Assembly: GCA_036396535.1 (NCBI GenBank)
Contig: DASWKR010000065.1
Location: 1 to 64,000, forward strand
Source: Acidimicrobiia bacterium
GTDB lineage: Bacteria; Actinomycetota; Acidimicrobiia; Spongiisociales; UBA5794
Length of the DNA stretch: 64,000 bases
Direction of reading: 5' to 3'
Every line of letters begins with the position of its first letter. Within the stretch, counting starts at the first letter, position 1. The position numbers and the translations under genes were made by a program. Of the stretch, positions 7,559 to 15,921 are shown piece by piece. The notes under the pieces are model-generated. The model searched no databases. It was not told the origin of the DNA and worked only from the letters and a program-made list of their open reading frames with translations.

Positions 7559-8452
7559 TCAGCCGCCGACTTCCTCGATGTCGTCGTAGGTGATGGCGAA
7601 GGCGTCGGTGAAGTACTTCCGACCGAGCTCCTCGAGCGTGCCGTCGTCCTTCAACTGCTGGAGAGCGGCGTTCACGTGCGCCACCAGCTCGCTGTCGAGC
7701 GGGAAGATGAAGCCGAGCGGATCGCTCTGGAGCGCTCCGTCGAGCGTCACGAGCTGATCGGCATTCACCCCCACGTAGCCCAAGCCTGCGGCGTCGTCGA
7801 TGATGACGGCGTCGACATCACCGTCGATGAGCGCCTGCACCGCCACGGCGAAGTCCTGGTACGCCTCGACCCTGTCCTCGCCGGCGAGCTCGACGGCCAG
7901 GTCGAAGTTCGTCGTCCCGACCTGGGTCCCGATCTTCGCCGAGGTGTCGGCGATGAGGGCGTCGGAGTCGGCGAACCGATCGTCGTCGAGCCTCGCGATG
8001 AACTTCTGTTCGACCACCATGTAGGCGTCGGAGAACGCGAGGATCTCTTTGCGCTCATCGGTGATCGAGATCCCGTCCGCAGCGGTATCGATCTCTCCGG
8101 CGGCGACCTGGTCGAGCACTGCCGGCCAGCCTGCCTCGACGAACTCGGCGGTGCAGCCGAGGATGTCACAGATCGCGGCCCAAGCGTCGTAGTCCCAACC
8201 CTGGCCCTCGGTCTCGCCGACGGGGATGTAGTTGAAGGGGAGGTAGGCGTTCTCGACACCGACGGTCACCGTCTGGCCGGCGAGCGGCAACTCCTCCGCT
8301 GCTGCGGTGGTCGTCGCCCCGGCCGCGGTGGTCGTCGCCCCGCCGGCTGCGGTGGTCGTCGCACCGTCACCGCCGCCATCATCACCGCAAGCCCCTGCAA
8401 GCATGGCGAGCGACAGGACGAGGGCAGTTGCAACCCTCTTTCTTCCGATCAT
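7559..8452 (-). CDS. Polar amino-acid ABC transporter substrate-binding lipoprotein
   Basis: The 297-residue protein has a lipoprotein signal peptide ending in LAGAC (Cys about 22), then a Thr/Ala-rich linker with repeated ATTTAAG blocks (about 31-50). The SBP type-3 domain begins VTVGVENAYLPFNYI. DYDAWAAICDILG, GISITDERKEI and the C-terminal LKDDGTLEELGRKYF segment are standard features. It delivers an amino acid to the permease encoded next. An AGGAGGAAA ribosome-binding site precedes the ATG, in contrast with the many leaderless genes nearby. The bound amino acid is not predictable. Confidence 0.9.
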   Translation of the reverse strand: MIGRKRVATALVLSLAMLAGACGDDGGGDGATTTAAGGATTTAAGATTTAAAEELPLAGQTVTVGVENAYLPFNYIPVGETEGQGWDYDAWAAICDILGCTAEFVEAGWPAVLDQVAAGEIDTAADGISITDERKEILAFSDAYMVVEQKFIARLDDDRFADSDALIADTSAKIGTQVGTTNFDLAVELAGEDRVEAYQDFAVAVQALIDGDVDAVIIDDAAGLGYVGVNADQLVTLDGALQSDPLGFIFPLDSELVAHVNAALQQLKDDGTLEELGRKYFTDAFAITYDDIEEVGG

Positions 8453-8594
8453 CTGCTGTTTCCTCCTTGGTGGTGGTTCGCGCCCGCGAGAGGGCGAGAA
8501 CTGAGCACACGATAGCGCCGCGGCCCGGATCGACTCGATGGAGTCGCACCGTGGTGTGCTTCTTGGCTCGAAGCGGTCCTCCTAAGCTCGCGAG
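8453..8594. other. Divergent intergenic region, binding protein / pyruvate kinase
   Basis: This 142-bp divergent spacer holds the binding-protein gene's AGGAGG and two short hairpins, CGCCC-GCGAGA-GGGCG near 8,490 and CGACTC-GATG-GAGTCG near 8,530. TAAGCT at 8583-8588 lies 6 nt before the pyruvate kinase GTG. A TATCGT on the minus strand near 8,510 could serve the binding-protein gene. The assignments are by eye only. Confidence 0.45.
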
Positions 8595-10028
8595 GTGAAG
8601 CGCAAGACGAAGATCATCGCGACGCTCGGGCCGGCCGTCGCGACGAGAGAGCGCATCGTCGAGTTGGTGCAAGCCGGCATGGACGTCGCCCGTCTCAACT
8701 TCTCCCACGGCACGCACGAGGCCCACCTCCAGCTGTTCAACTGGGTGCGTGAGGCCTCCGACGACGTCGGCCGGCCGGTGGCCATCCTGCAGGACATCTC
8801 GGGCCCGGGAGTCCGCGTCGGCACCTTCCCCGGCGGCTCCGTCTACGTGCCCGAGGGCGCCGAAGTGACGCTGACCCCGGGCACCCGAGAGGGCTCGGAC
8901 ACTCACATCTACGTCGAGAACCTCGAGACGGCCGAGCTGACGGCAGGCTCGCCCATCGTCATGGCAGACGGGCTCATCACGATGAAGACGGCGTTCGCCA
9001 GCGGAGGGTCGGCCAAGGCCGTCGTGGTCCAGGGCGGCGAGCTCAAGGACCACAAGTCGGTCGCCTTTCCCGGGGTGCACGTCGGCTTGCCCCCGGTGAC
9101 CGACAAGGACCGGGTCGACATCGAGTTCGGGCAGGAGATCGGGGTCGACATGCTGGCCGCCTCATTCGTCGCCTCCGGAGACTCGATGCGCCAGATCAAG
9201 CGCCTCGTTCCCGGCGTTCCCGTCATCGCCAAGATCGAGAGCGCCCTCGGCTATCAGAACCTCGACGAGATCCTCGAGGAGGCGTACGGCACCATGGTCG
9301 CCAGAGGCGATCTCGGCGTCGAGCTCCGCTTCGAGATGGTTCCCCGTGCCCAGAAGACCATCCTCTCGCGGACGAACGCCAAGGCCAGGGTTTCGATCAC
9401 CGCAACCGAGATGCTCGAGTCGATGACCCACTCGCCGCGGCCCACCCGCGCCGAGGTGACAGACGTGTCGAGCGCCGTGCTGGACGGCACCGACGCCGTC
9501 ATGCTGTCGGCCGAGACCGCGGTCGGGGAGTACCCGATCCGCGCCGTCGAGGCAATGGACCGGATATGCAGGGAGGCGGAGGCGAGCCCCGAGTACGGGA
9601 GGGGGCCCGAGATCGAGTTCCTGGAGGACGAGGCGCGGTTCGCATCGGCGACGGCGGCCGCCTGCGTCGACGCCGCCAACAACCTGGGGCTCGAGGCGAT
9701 CTGCGCCTTCACCGAGTCGGGGAGCACCGCCCGACTGCTCTCGAAGTACCGGCCCAAGGCGGACATCTACGCATTCACCGCGGTCGACGCCACCTACCGC
9801 CGCATGGCGATCTATGCGGGGGTCACCCCGATGCACTTCGGACGCGTCGACTCGACGGACGACATGATCATGGGGGCCGAGAAGGTCCTCCTCGGCGAAG
9901 GGATCGTCATGGAGGGGCAAGGCGTCGTCATGGCCGCAGGGATCCCTCCGAACCAGGCCGCCTCGACGAATCTCATGAAGCTCCACTACGTCGGCTCGTC
10001 GGCCCGCGGGGTGCCGGGCAGCAGGTGA
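8595..10028 (+). CDS. pyk: Pyruvate kinase
   Basis: This 477-residue enzyme catalyses the last step of glycolysis, phosphoenolpyruvate plus ADP to pyruvate plus ATP. Signatures in order are KTKIIATLGPA at the N-terminus, MDVARLNFSHG, the B-domain, VIAKIESALGYQNLDEI with the active-site Lys and Glu, MVARGDLGVEL, and TATEMLESMTHSPRPTRAEVTDVSSAVLDGTDAVMLS (about 280-315, in two parts). The length fits bacterial pyruvate kinases. The GTG start is preceded by TAAGCT 6 nt upstream and no Shine-Dalgarno sequence, pointing to a leaderless transcript. Confidence 0.97.
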   Translation: MKRKTKIIATLGPAVATRERIVELVQAGMDVARLNFSHGTHEAHLQLFNWVREASDDVGRPVAILQDISGPGVRVGTFPGGSVYVPEGAEVTLTPGTREGSDTHIYVENLETAELTAGSPIVMADGLITMKTAFASGGSAKAVVVQGGELKDHKSVAFPGVHVGLPPVTDKDRVDIEFGQEIGVDMLAASFVASGDSMRQIKRLVPGVPVIAKIESALGYQNLDEILEEAYGTMVARGDLGVELRFEMVPRAQKTILSRTNAKARVSITATEMLESMTHSPRPTRAEVTDVSSAVLDGTDAVMLSAETAVGEYPIRAVEAMDRICREAEASPEYGRGPEIEFLEDEARFASATAAACVDAANNLGLEAICAFTESGSTARLLSKYRPKADIYAFTAVDATYRRMAIYAGVTPMHFGRVDSTDDMIMGAEKVLLGEGIVMEGQGVVMAAGIPPNQAASTNLMKLHYVGSSARGVPGSR

Positions 10029-10059
10029 ACGCTATCGTCCCGTGCTCTCGGGAGGTTTG

Positions 10060-10362
10060 ATGGGACAGACGATCAGCCTCGAGTCGCGCCGGATCCTCGG
10101 CGACGTCCTGATGCTCGACACCGACCGCAGCATCACCGGGCAAGACGGCGTGGCGTACGCCTCACCGGCAGACGCCGACGCATCGGACATCTTCCCCGCC
10201 AGACTCGCTGCCAGGCTCTTCGCTGCAGACGACGCCATCGACCACGTCTTCGTCGCCTCGAATCAGGTGGTCGTGCGCAGACCCGGTGGGTGGGACGAGG
10301 CGTCGACCGACACGGCATCGACGGTGGTGCGCGACTTCTTCCGTTTCTACAACGGAGAGTGA
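10060..10362 (+). CDS. Small protein with Nfu N-terminal-like domain
   Basis: The roughly 100-residue product has AARLFAADDAIDHVFVASNQVVVRRPGGWD (about 44-73, read in parts), then VVRDFFRFYNGE at the end. This resembles the Nfu/NifU N-terminal scaffold domain (Nfu_N), where a strand around NxVxV is followed by Trp and an FF-containing helix. The C-terminal CxxC domain of true Nfu proteins is absent, so a role in Fe-S assembly is uncertain. GGAGG at 10051-10055 sets the ATG at 10060. Its 3' end overlaps the convergent VanW gene by 16 bp. Confidence 0.6.
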   Translation: MGQTISLESRRILGDVLMLDTDRSITGQDGVAYASPADADASDIFPARLAARLFAADDAIDHVFVASNQVVVRRPGGWDEASTDTASTVVRDFFRFYNGE

Positions 10363-12398
10363 GCCGCCCCTCGTTGCCTGCCCTCGTCCGGCGGCGGCTC
10401 CTCTGGTGGTGGCTCCGTGTAGTGGCCGACTCGCAAGGTGATGGTCGTGCCTGCATCGACGAGATCGCCCGAGTGGGTCTGACTCTGGACGACTCCGTCC
10501 TGGGCGGGGTCCTCCACCTCGATGTCGTCGCCGCGCCTCACCGTCAGCCCGGCTTCCTCGAGAGCGTTCTTGGCGTTCTGGTACGACGAGCCGACCACGT
10601 CGGGCACCCGGACGGGACAGGTCGCCGTCGACTCAGGCATCTTGCACGGATGGACGTGCAGAATGGTCGGTGCCGCCCGGTACGTCCACGTGAAGGTCTC
10701 GTCTTCCGTGGTTCCATCGGGATGGGTGATCCGCCTGACGACCGAGTTGGTGAATCCGGTCGTGCCGCTCTGCTCGGTGATGGTGGTGTCGGGGTCCAAG
10801 GCGGGATCGGCGATGTACTCGACCTCCGACTCGACGATGTTGCTGCGTTCGCCCAGCCTGCGCTCGCAGGTCTTCCCCCCGTTGTTGCCGTAGAACGACA
10901 CGGTGATCGACGTCGCCGTGGCCGAGGTCTTGATGATGACGACGGCGTCGCTGTTGTTGCGAAAGCTCAGATCGGGGGAGGGCCACGAGATGGTCGCCTC
11001 GTTCACCTCGGGATACCTGCTGAAGTAGTAGCTGTGGGGCTTGTGCTCGACGTCCTCCATGCAGGAGTAGAAGATGGCGTTGAACATCGTGGTGGCGAAC
11101 TGACTAACGCCACCCCCGATGGCATCCTCGAACTCACCCCTGAGGATCTGCGGCGCCGCCACGTAGCCCTTGTCCTCCGTGCGTGGCCCGACGAACTCGT
11201 TCAGCGAGAACGTCTCGCCGGGGAACACGACGGCGTTGTCGACGAAGTCGGCCATGACGTGGATGTTGGTCACCCGCGGCTGCCCCGCCGGGTACTCGGT
11301 GTGGCCGCGCCCGAGCTGTGTGATGGGCTGCATAGCTTCCGCTGCCTCGGTCGTCAGCCGCGGCTCCTTGCCTTCCTTGAACGGGAACTCGCCCTCTCCG
11401 GTCCGGGTTCTGGCGATGACGGAGACCCGATCGGTGACGAGGTCCATGTCGAGGACCGTCTCGGAGCGGCCGGGGAGGAGCGTGGCGGAGCCGTCGGAGT
11501 TGATGGCGAAGCGGGCGTCGCGCGGCGGCTGCTCGATCTGGTCGCGCAGCGGTTCGATGACGGGCAGCAACATCTCCGGGTCGAGCCCGAACTCGATGCG
11601 CGTCGGGCTGTTCGACGTCACTTCGCTGTGGAAGGCGGAGGCGAGCTGCTCCGGGGTGAACGCCACCTCGACCTCGGGGTCGTCGCCGCGCAGGACGACG
11701 GCTGAGTCGATCAGGTCGTTGGCATCGGCGGCGGCGGCGTCGATGTCCTCGTCGGTGAGCGTCGGCACGAGCGGCGTGACCGGCAGCGTCGCCGGCGTGC
11801 GGGGTATCGAGGCGATCAGCGTTTGTGCGATGTCGATGGCGGCTGTGTTGTCGATGCCCTCCCCCGTGCGCGGGTACCGAGGAACGATGATGCCTCCGTC
11901 GAGCTCGAGTCCCCCCTCGAATGCCGGATTGGCGATCGCCTCCTGCTCCCAGACGTCGAGCAGGCCCACGAAGGCTTCGTGGTCGAAGGTGACCGGGACC
12001 TCGAGCTCGATCTCGTCGGAGAGAGTGCCGAACCATCCGAACATCTGCGACAGCAGCCCCTCCTGGCGACGCTGTTCGAGCGCCTCGGCGGCGATGGCGT
12101 CCTCGTCGATGTCGAGCCCGATGATCGCCGGCTCGATCGGGAACTGGCGCCCGGCCACCACGAATGTCGCCAGAGTCCCGGCCAGCTCCCTCTCATGGGC
12201 TTGCAGGGCAGCGACCGCATCGTCCTCGCCCAGCCCACCGAGCTGCACCCCGGCGGCGCTCACGTTCCGTGCCACCTCGCCGTTCGACCTGGCGATGTCG
12301 ATTCCGATGAAGGCGACGACGAGCAGCACCAACCCGACCGGGACGGCCGCGAGCAGCGCTCGTTGGTTCTTGCTCAATGAGACTCCGGAAAGTGGCAT
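10347..12398 (-). CDS. VanW-family cell-envelope protein with C-terminal PASTA domain
   Basis: The 683-residue protein has an N-terminal membrane anchor (about 13-35) and a YoaR-like putative peptidoglycan-binding region. The VanW domain spans about 365-500: GETFSLNEFVGPRTEDKGY, then GGGVSQFATTMFNAIFYS and HSYYFSRYP. A G5-like or linker region follows, then a PASTA domain near the C-terminus (RVPDVVGSSYQNAKNALEEA). The tail is rich in Pro and Glu. PASTA domains bind peptidoglycan, and VanW proteins occur in envelope and glycopeptide-resistance contexts with unknown chemistry. No van genes are nearby, so a general wall role is likelier. Confidence 0.85.
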   Translation of the reverse strand: MPLSGVSLSKNQRALLAAVPVGLVLLVVAFIGIDIARSNGEVARNVSAAGVQLGGLGEDDAVAALQAHERELAGTLATFVVAGRQFPIEPAIIGLDIDEDAIAAEALEQRRQEGLLSQMFGWFGTLSDEIELEVPVTFDHEAFVGLLDVWEQEAIANPAFEGGLELDGGIIVPRYPRTGEGIDNTAAIDIAQTLIASIPRTPATLPVTPLVPTLTDEDIDAAAADANDLIDSAVVLRGDDPEVEVAFTPEQLASAFHSEVTSNSPTRIEFGLDPEMLLPVIEPLRDQIEQPPRDARFAINSDGSATLLPGRSETVLDMDLVTDRVSVIARTRTGEGEFPFKEGKEPRLTTEAAEAMQPITQLGRGHTEYPAGQPRVTNIHVMADFVDNAVVFPGETFSLNEFVGPRTEDKGYVAAPQILRGEFEDAIGGGVSQFATTMFNAIFYSCMEDVEHKPHSYYFSRYPEVNEATISWPSPDLSFRNNSDAVVIIKTSATATSITVSFYGNNGGKTCERRLGERSNIVESEVEYIADPALDPDTTITEQSGTTGFTNSVVRRITHPDGTTEDETFTWTYRAAPTILHVHPCKMPESTATCPVRVPDVVGSSYQNAKNALEEAGLTVRRGDDIEVEDPAQDGVVQSQTHSGDLVDAGTTITLRVGHYTEPPPEEPPPDEGRQRGAAHSPL

Positions 12399-12550
12399 GT
12401 GCTTTCGGGGTGATCGAACCGACGCGACGCGATCCCTCGTCCGTCGCCGACTCTCGGCAGAAGTGTAATGCGGCCTGGTGCTACACGAGTTTCACGTCGG
12501 TGAGCCAGTTCACCGTCTTTGTGTCGCGACCGACCGATACGATCGACGGC

Positions 12551-13318
12551 GTGATCGACTTCCCGGCCGTCGAGGACGGCGAGCCCATCGTCGTATCGGC
12601 CACGTCGTACGTGGCGTTCGCCAACTGCCCGGACCAGGCGCTCGCCCGGCTTCGCGGCGAGTACCCGGCGGACTCGACGGTGTCGTTCCGGGGCGGGCTG
12701 GCCCACCGCGTCTTCGCCCGGCATCTCGAATCGGGCCCGATCGGCGACGACGAGCTCGCCCAGGTGTGCCGCGAGGAGATCGGCCAAGCGATGAATCAGA
12801 AGATCGTGTCACTGGCGATGCGGCCGAGCAAGCTGAACGCCGTCATCGCCGAGGTGGGCGAGCTGTATGCGACGTTCAAGCGCCTCTCCTCGGAGGGATT
12901 CGAACAGGCCGAGGTGTTCATCGAGATCGAGCCGGCACCGGGCGTGACGCTGCGCGGCTCGATCGACGCCGTGTTCGCCGGCGACGGACAACCGCGCATC
13001 GTCGACTGGAAGACCGGCATGCTCGGGGCGGCGCAGCACCAACTGGCGTTCTACGCCTTGCTGTGGACGCTCGACCGTGGCGAGCTCCCCTCGCTCGTGG
13101 AGGCCGTCTCCGTCGCAACCGGCGAGCGGCATGCCGAGCGGCCGACCAGGCATGACGTCGAGCGAACGGCTGCGTCCGTCGCCGACATGGTGTCGAGGCA
13201 ACGCACGGCGCTTGCCGCCGACGGCTGGATCGACCGGATCGCAGGGGGCTGGTGTCGATTCTGCCCCATCCTGGCCACCTGCGAGGAGGGGACGAGCGCC
13301 GCCGCGATCTGGGAGTGA
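12551..13318 (+). CDS. PD-(D/E)XK nuclease of the RecB family, probable Fe-S protein
   Basis: The protein of about 255 residues has the RecB/Cas4-like core GSIDAVFAGDGQPRIVDWKTG (about 136-156, read in parts), with catalytic D, D and K, and a downstream QLAFYALLWTL helix carrying the QxxxY-like motif. A lone Cys near the N-terminus (ANCPDQ) and CRFCPILATC near the C-terminus form the four-Cys arrangement that holds an Fe-S cluster in AddB and Cas4 nucleases. TACGAT at 12538-12543 precedes the GTG start by 7 nt. No Cas, AddA or RecBCD partner is nearby, so its substrate is unknown. Confidence 0.82.
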   Translation: MIDFPAVEDGEPIVVSATSYVAFANCPDQALARLRGEYPADSTVSFRGGLAHRVFARHLESGPIGDDELAQVCREEIGQAMNQKIVSLAMRPSKLNAVIAEVGELYATFKRLSSEGFEQAEVFIEIEPAPGVTLRGSIDAVFAGDGQPRIVDWKTGMLGAAQHQLAFYALLWTLDRGELPSLVEAVSVATGERHAERPTRHDVERTAASVADMVSRQRTALAADGWIDRIAGGWCRFCPILATCEEGTSAAAIWE

Positions 13319-13337
13319 TGTCGCGCCAGATTGTCCG

Positions 13338-13380
13338 GGCAGCCTGCGGCTGCCGTTCCGGGGAGCGCTGATACGCTCCC
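13338..13380. promoter_or_regulatory. Two hairpins just upstream of the Mca-like gene
   Basis: Two perfect inverted repeats occupy the short gap before the Mca-like gene: GGCAGCC-TGC-GGCTGCC (13338-13354) and GGGAGCG-CTGATA-CGCTCCC (13361-13380). The second ends 5 nt before the ATG at 13386. It would mask the initiation region in a long transcript read through from the nuclease gene, or act as an operator. Neither role is shown. Confidence 0.5.
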
Positions 13381-13385
13381 GGGCA

Positions 13386-14228
13386 ATGAGGACCTTGGTT
13401 GCCATCCATGCGCATCCTGACGACGAGAGCTCCAAGGGGGCGGGAGCGGTCGCGCGCCTTGCCGAGGCCGGGTTTCGGTGTGTGCTGGTCACGGCGACCG
13501 GAGGCGAGGCGGGAGACATCCTCAATCCGGCGATGGATCATCCGGAGGTGGCGGCACGGCTGGCCGAGGTGCGCGGTGAGGAGCTCGATCTCGCCGCCAA
13601 GATCATCGGGTACGACGAGGTGGTCAAGCTCGGGTATCGCGACTCCGGGATGCCGGATACGGATCACAATTCCCATCCCGAGGCATTCGCCAATGCACCG
13701 TTCGATGAGGTGCTGGAGCGCCTCGTAGCCATCGTGCGTCGCGAGCGGCCGTCCATCGTCTTCGGGTACGACGCCCACGAGCGGTACCCACACCCCGACC
13801 ACCTGCGGGTCCATGCGCTCTCCGTTGCGCTCGTCGAGGCCGCCGCGGACCCTGTCAGGTTCCCGGCGGCCGGGGAGCCGTGGCGTATCGCACGCCTCTA
13901 CGCACCGACGTTCACCAAGAGCAGATTGCTCGCCCTCCACGAGGCGATGATCGACCGCGGGCTCGAGTCGCCGTACGGAGACCGGCTCGAGCGGTTCGTC
14001 GGCCTCGACGACGACGGCAAGCCCATCTATCGCGTCGACGTCTCCGGGATGATCGAGCGGGCTCGGGAGGCGCTCCGAGCACACCGAACCCAGGTCGATC
14101 CGGAGGGCCATTGGTTCGCCGTGCCGTCCGGACTGATCGCCGAGGTGTATCCGTGGGAGGACTTCGAGCTCCTCGCCGCCGACGAAGGGGCGGCCCCGCC
14201 GGCGTCTGACCTGTTCGTCCCGGTTTGA
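13386..14228 (+). CDS. mca: Mycothiol S-conjugate amidase-like hydrolase (PIG-L family)
   Basis: The 280-residue protein starts MRTLVAIHAHPDDESSKGAG, the N-terminus typical of Mca. VLVTATGGEAGDILNP and YRDSGMPDTDHNSHP follow, all close to mycobacterial Mca. The zinc ligands are His and Asp in AHPDD and a later His in YPHPDHLRVH. Mca cleaves mycothiol adducts of electrophiles and toxins, releasing a mercapturic acid for export. The close match suggests that the organism makes mycothiol, though no mycothiol synthesis gene lies in the window. MshB is the main alternative. Confidence 0.83.
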   Translation: MRTLVAIHAHPDDESSKGAGAVARLAEAGFRCVLVTATGGEAGDILNPAMDHPEVAARLAEVRGEELDLAAKIIGYDEVVKLGYRDSGMPDTDHNSHPEAFANAPFDEVLERLVAIVRRERPSIVFGYDAHERYPHPDHLRVHALSVALVEAAADPVRFPAAGEPWRIARLYAPTFTKSRLLALHEAMIDRGLESPYGDRLERFVGLDDDGKPIYRVDVSGMIERAREALRAHRTQVDPEGHWFAVPSGLIAEVYPWEDFELLAADEGAAPPASDLFVPV

Positions 14229-14328
14229 GATCGACGCCGCCCCGCCGGCCTCCCCTGCTCGGCTCGGAACGGGTCAACGATGAGCCGATTCCGGTGGGGA
14301 CCGCATGGACATGTGGTGTAATCAAGTC

Positions 14329-15921
14329 GTGGAGGGCGTAGAAAGCTCGCGCGCCCGGATCCGGGCTGGTCTCGAGCGGGTCGCAGAACTGCTCGACGAC
14401 GTGACGTTCAAGCTGCCGACCCCCGACCGGGACGCGCTCGACCGCGAGCGGCAGAGCATCGTCGCCGTGGTCGAGGACTACCTGTTGCCGCGCCTCGACG
14501 ATCCGCAGGCCCCGGTCGTCGCCGCCGTCGTCGGAGCATCCGGCGTCGGGAAGTCGACCCTGGTGAACTCACTCGCCCAAGACCTCATATCGAAAACGGC
14601 GGCCCGCAGGCCGGCCACGACGACACCGATCATCTGGGGTCATCAGGACCACGCCGAGGTGTACGCCGCCAAGCTGGTGGCGCTGCTCAAGGCGAGACAG
14701 CGGAACAACGTCGAGTTGGTGGTCGGGGCGGACGAGCTGACCCGCAACCTCACCGTCGTCGACACGCCGCCCCTCGACCTCGGGCCCGGGGAGGAGGTCA
14801 CCGCCGCCGGAGACGTGCTCGCCTTCGCCGACCTTTGTGTGTTCGTGACATCGGCGGCGCGCTACGCCGACGCCGCCGGGTGGGACGTCATCCACGGGGC
14901 CAGGGACAGGGGGCTGCCCCTGCTGTTCGTGCTCAACAGGCTGCCGGCGAGTCCCGAGCTCCAGGACGACCTCAAGGCAGATTTCGCCAGGCGCCTGGCC
15001 GAGGCGGGCCTGCTGGACGACGCAGACCCCTCGTACCTGTTCGGCATCGTCGAGGGCGACGTTTCGGCATGGCACATGGGGCTCGAACCGCACAGCGTGT
15101 CGCTGCTCCGCAAGGAGTTGAGTGAGCTCTCCGATCCCGACCTGCGGGCCTCGCTGCTCGATCGGGTGGCGGTGGCGACCGGCCAGGCACTCGGACGAAG
15201 ACTTCACTCATTGTCGAAGGCATTCAGCGCCGAGCAGCGGCACATCGAGCAGCTGCTCGGCCACGCAGAGTCGTCTTATGCCGACCAGATCGAGCGGATC
15301 GAACGAGAGCTGGCGTCCGGGGTGTTCGCCGAGCTCGCCGAGCTCGACACGTGGTCGCAGGCCGCCGTCGACCTGACGGGCATCGTCACGCGACGAGCCG
15401 GTGTCGCCGCCCAAGACGCCGCGTCGGCGTGGTTCGAGGACGCCGTCGGGGGTGTGCTGCTCGCCACCGGGGGTCAGGGGCTGTGGCGGCACGCCCACGA
15501 CACCACCTATGACACCCAGCAGGCCTTGGAGCGGTGGGGGGCCTCGCTCGGCTCGCTGGCATCGTCGATGGCGCGCCGCGGTCACCTCTCGGAGCGGGGC
15601 AAGCGGCGCATCGTGCGCCGACTGTGGCCCATGGTGCTCGACCCGCGGCGCGAGGTGAAGGGGCTGCGGGCAGTTGGCGATCGGTCGAGTGAGGTCGTCG
15701 CCACCGCCCGGCACGGTCTCGCCGAGACTCTGGCGGGAGCATTGCTGGCAGACGCCGCCCGATTCGAGTCGTCACTCGGTCAGGCGGCGCCGGAAGGGCT
15801 GATGGCCGAGCTCGGCGTGCTGGAGCGCATCGTGGCGATCGAGCCGGGGTCCCTGGCGGCGCTCCCCGACCCCGACGTGATCGTCGTCCCTGAAGCGGTG
15901 CACGAGGAAGTCGATGCGTAG
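14329..15921 (+). CDS. Dynamin-like GTPase, first of a tandem pair
   Basis: About 530 residues contain a P-loop VVGASGVGKSTLVNSL (about 64-79) and a switch/Walker B VVDTPP. NRLP stands where NKxD is expected, so the G4 motif is degenerate. Helical regions follow, some rich in Ala and Glu. The pair resembles actinobacterial dynamin-like proteins (DynA/DynB, IniA/IniC), which remodel membranes at septa or under envelope stress. The GTG at 14329 follows TGTAAT by 6 nt and is preferred as a leaderless start. An ATG at 14305 gives an odd eight-residue extension. It overlaps the next gene by 8 bp. Confidence 0.75.
   Translation: MEGVESSRARIRAGLERVAELLDDVTFKLPTPDRDALDRERQSIVAVVEDYLLPRLDDPQAPVVAAVVGASGVGKSTLVNSLAQDLISKTAARRPATTTPIIWGHQDHAEVYAAKLVALLKARQRNNVELVVGADELTRNLTVVDTPPLDLGPGEEVTAAGDVLAFADLCVFVTSAARYADAAGWDVIHGARDRGLPLLFVLNRLPASPELQDDLKADFARRLAEAGLLDDADPSYLFGIVEGDVSAWHMGLEPHSVSLLRKELSELSDPDLRASLLDRVAVATGQALGRRLHSLSKAFSAEQRHIEQLLGHAESSYADQIERIERELASGVFAELAELDTWSQAAVDLTGIVTRRAGVAAQDAASAWFEDAVGGVLLATGGQGLWRHAHDTTYDTQQALERWGASLGSLASSMARRGHLSERGKRRIVRRLWPMVLDPRREVKGLRAVGDRSSEVVATARHGLAETLAGALLADAARFESSLGQAAPEGLMAELGVLERIVAIEPGSLAALPDPDVIVVPEAVHEEVDA

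Noticed and set aside
10347-12398. Vancomycin-resistance gene
   Set aside because: VanW-domain proteins are widespread in envelope proteins, and no vanH, vanA or vanX genes are near.
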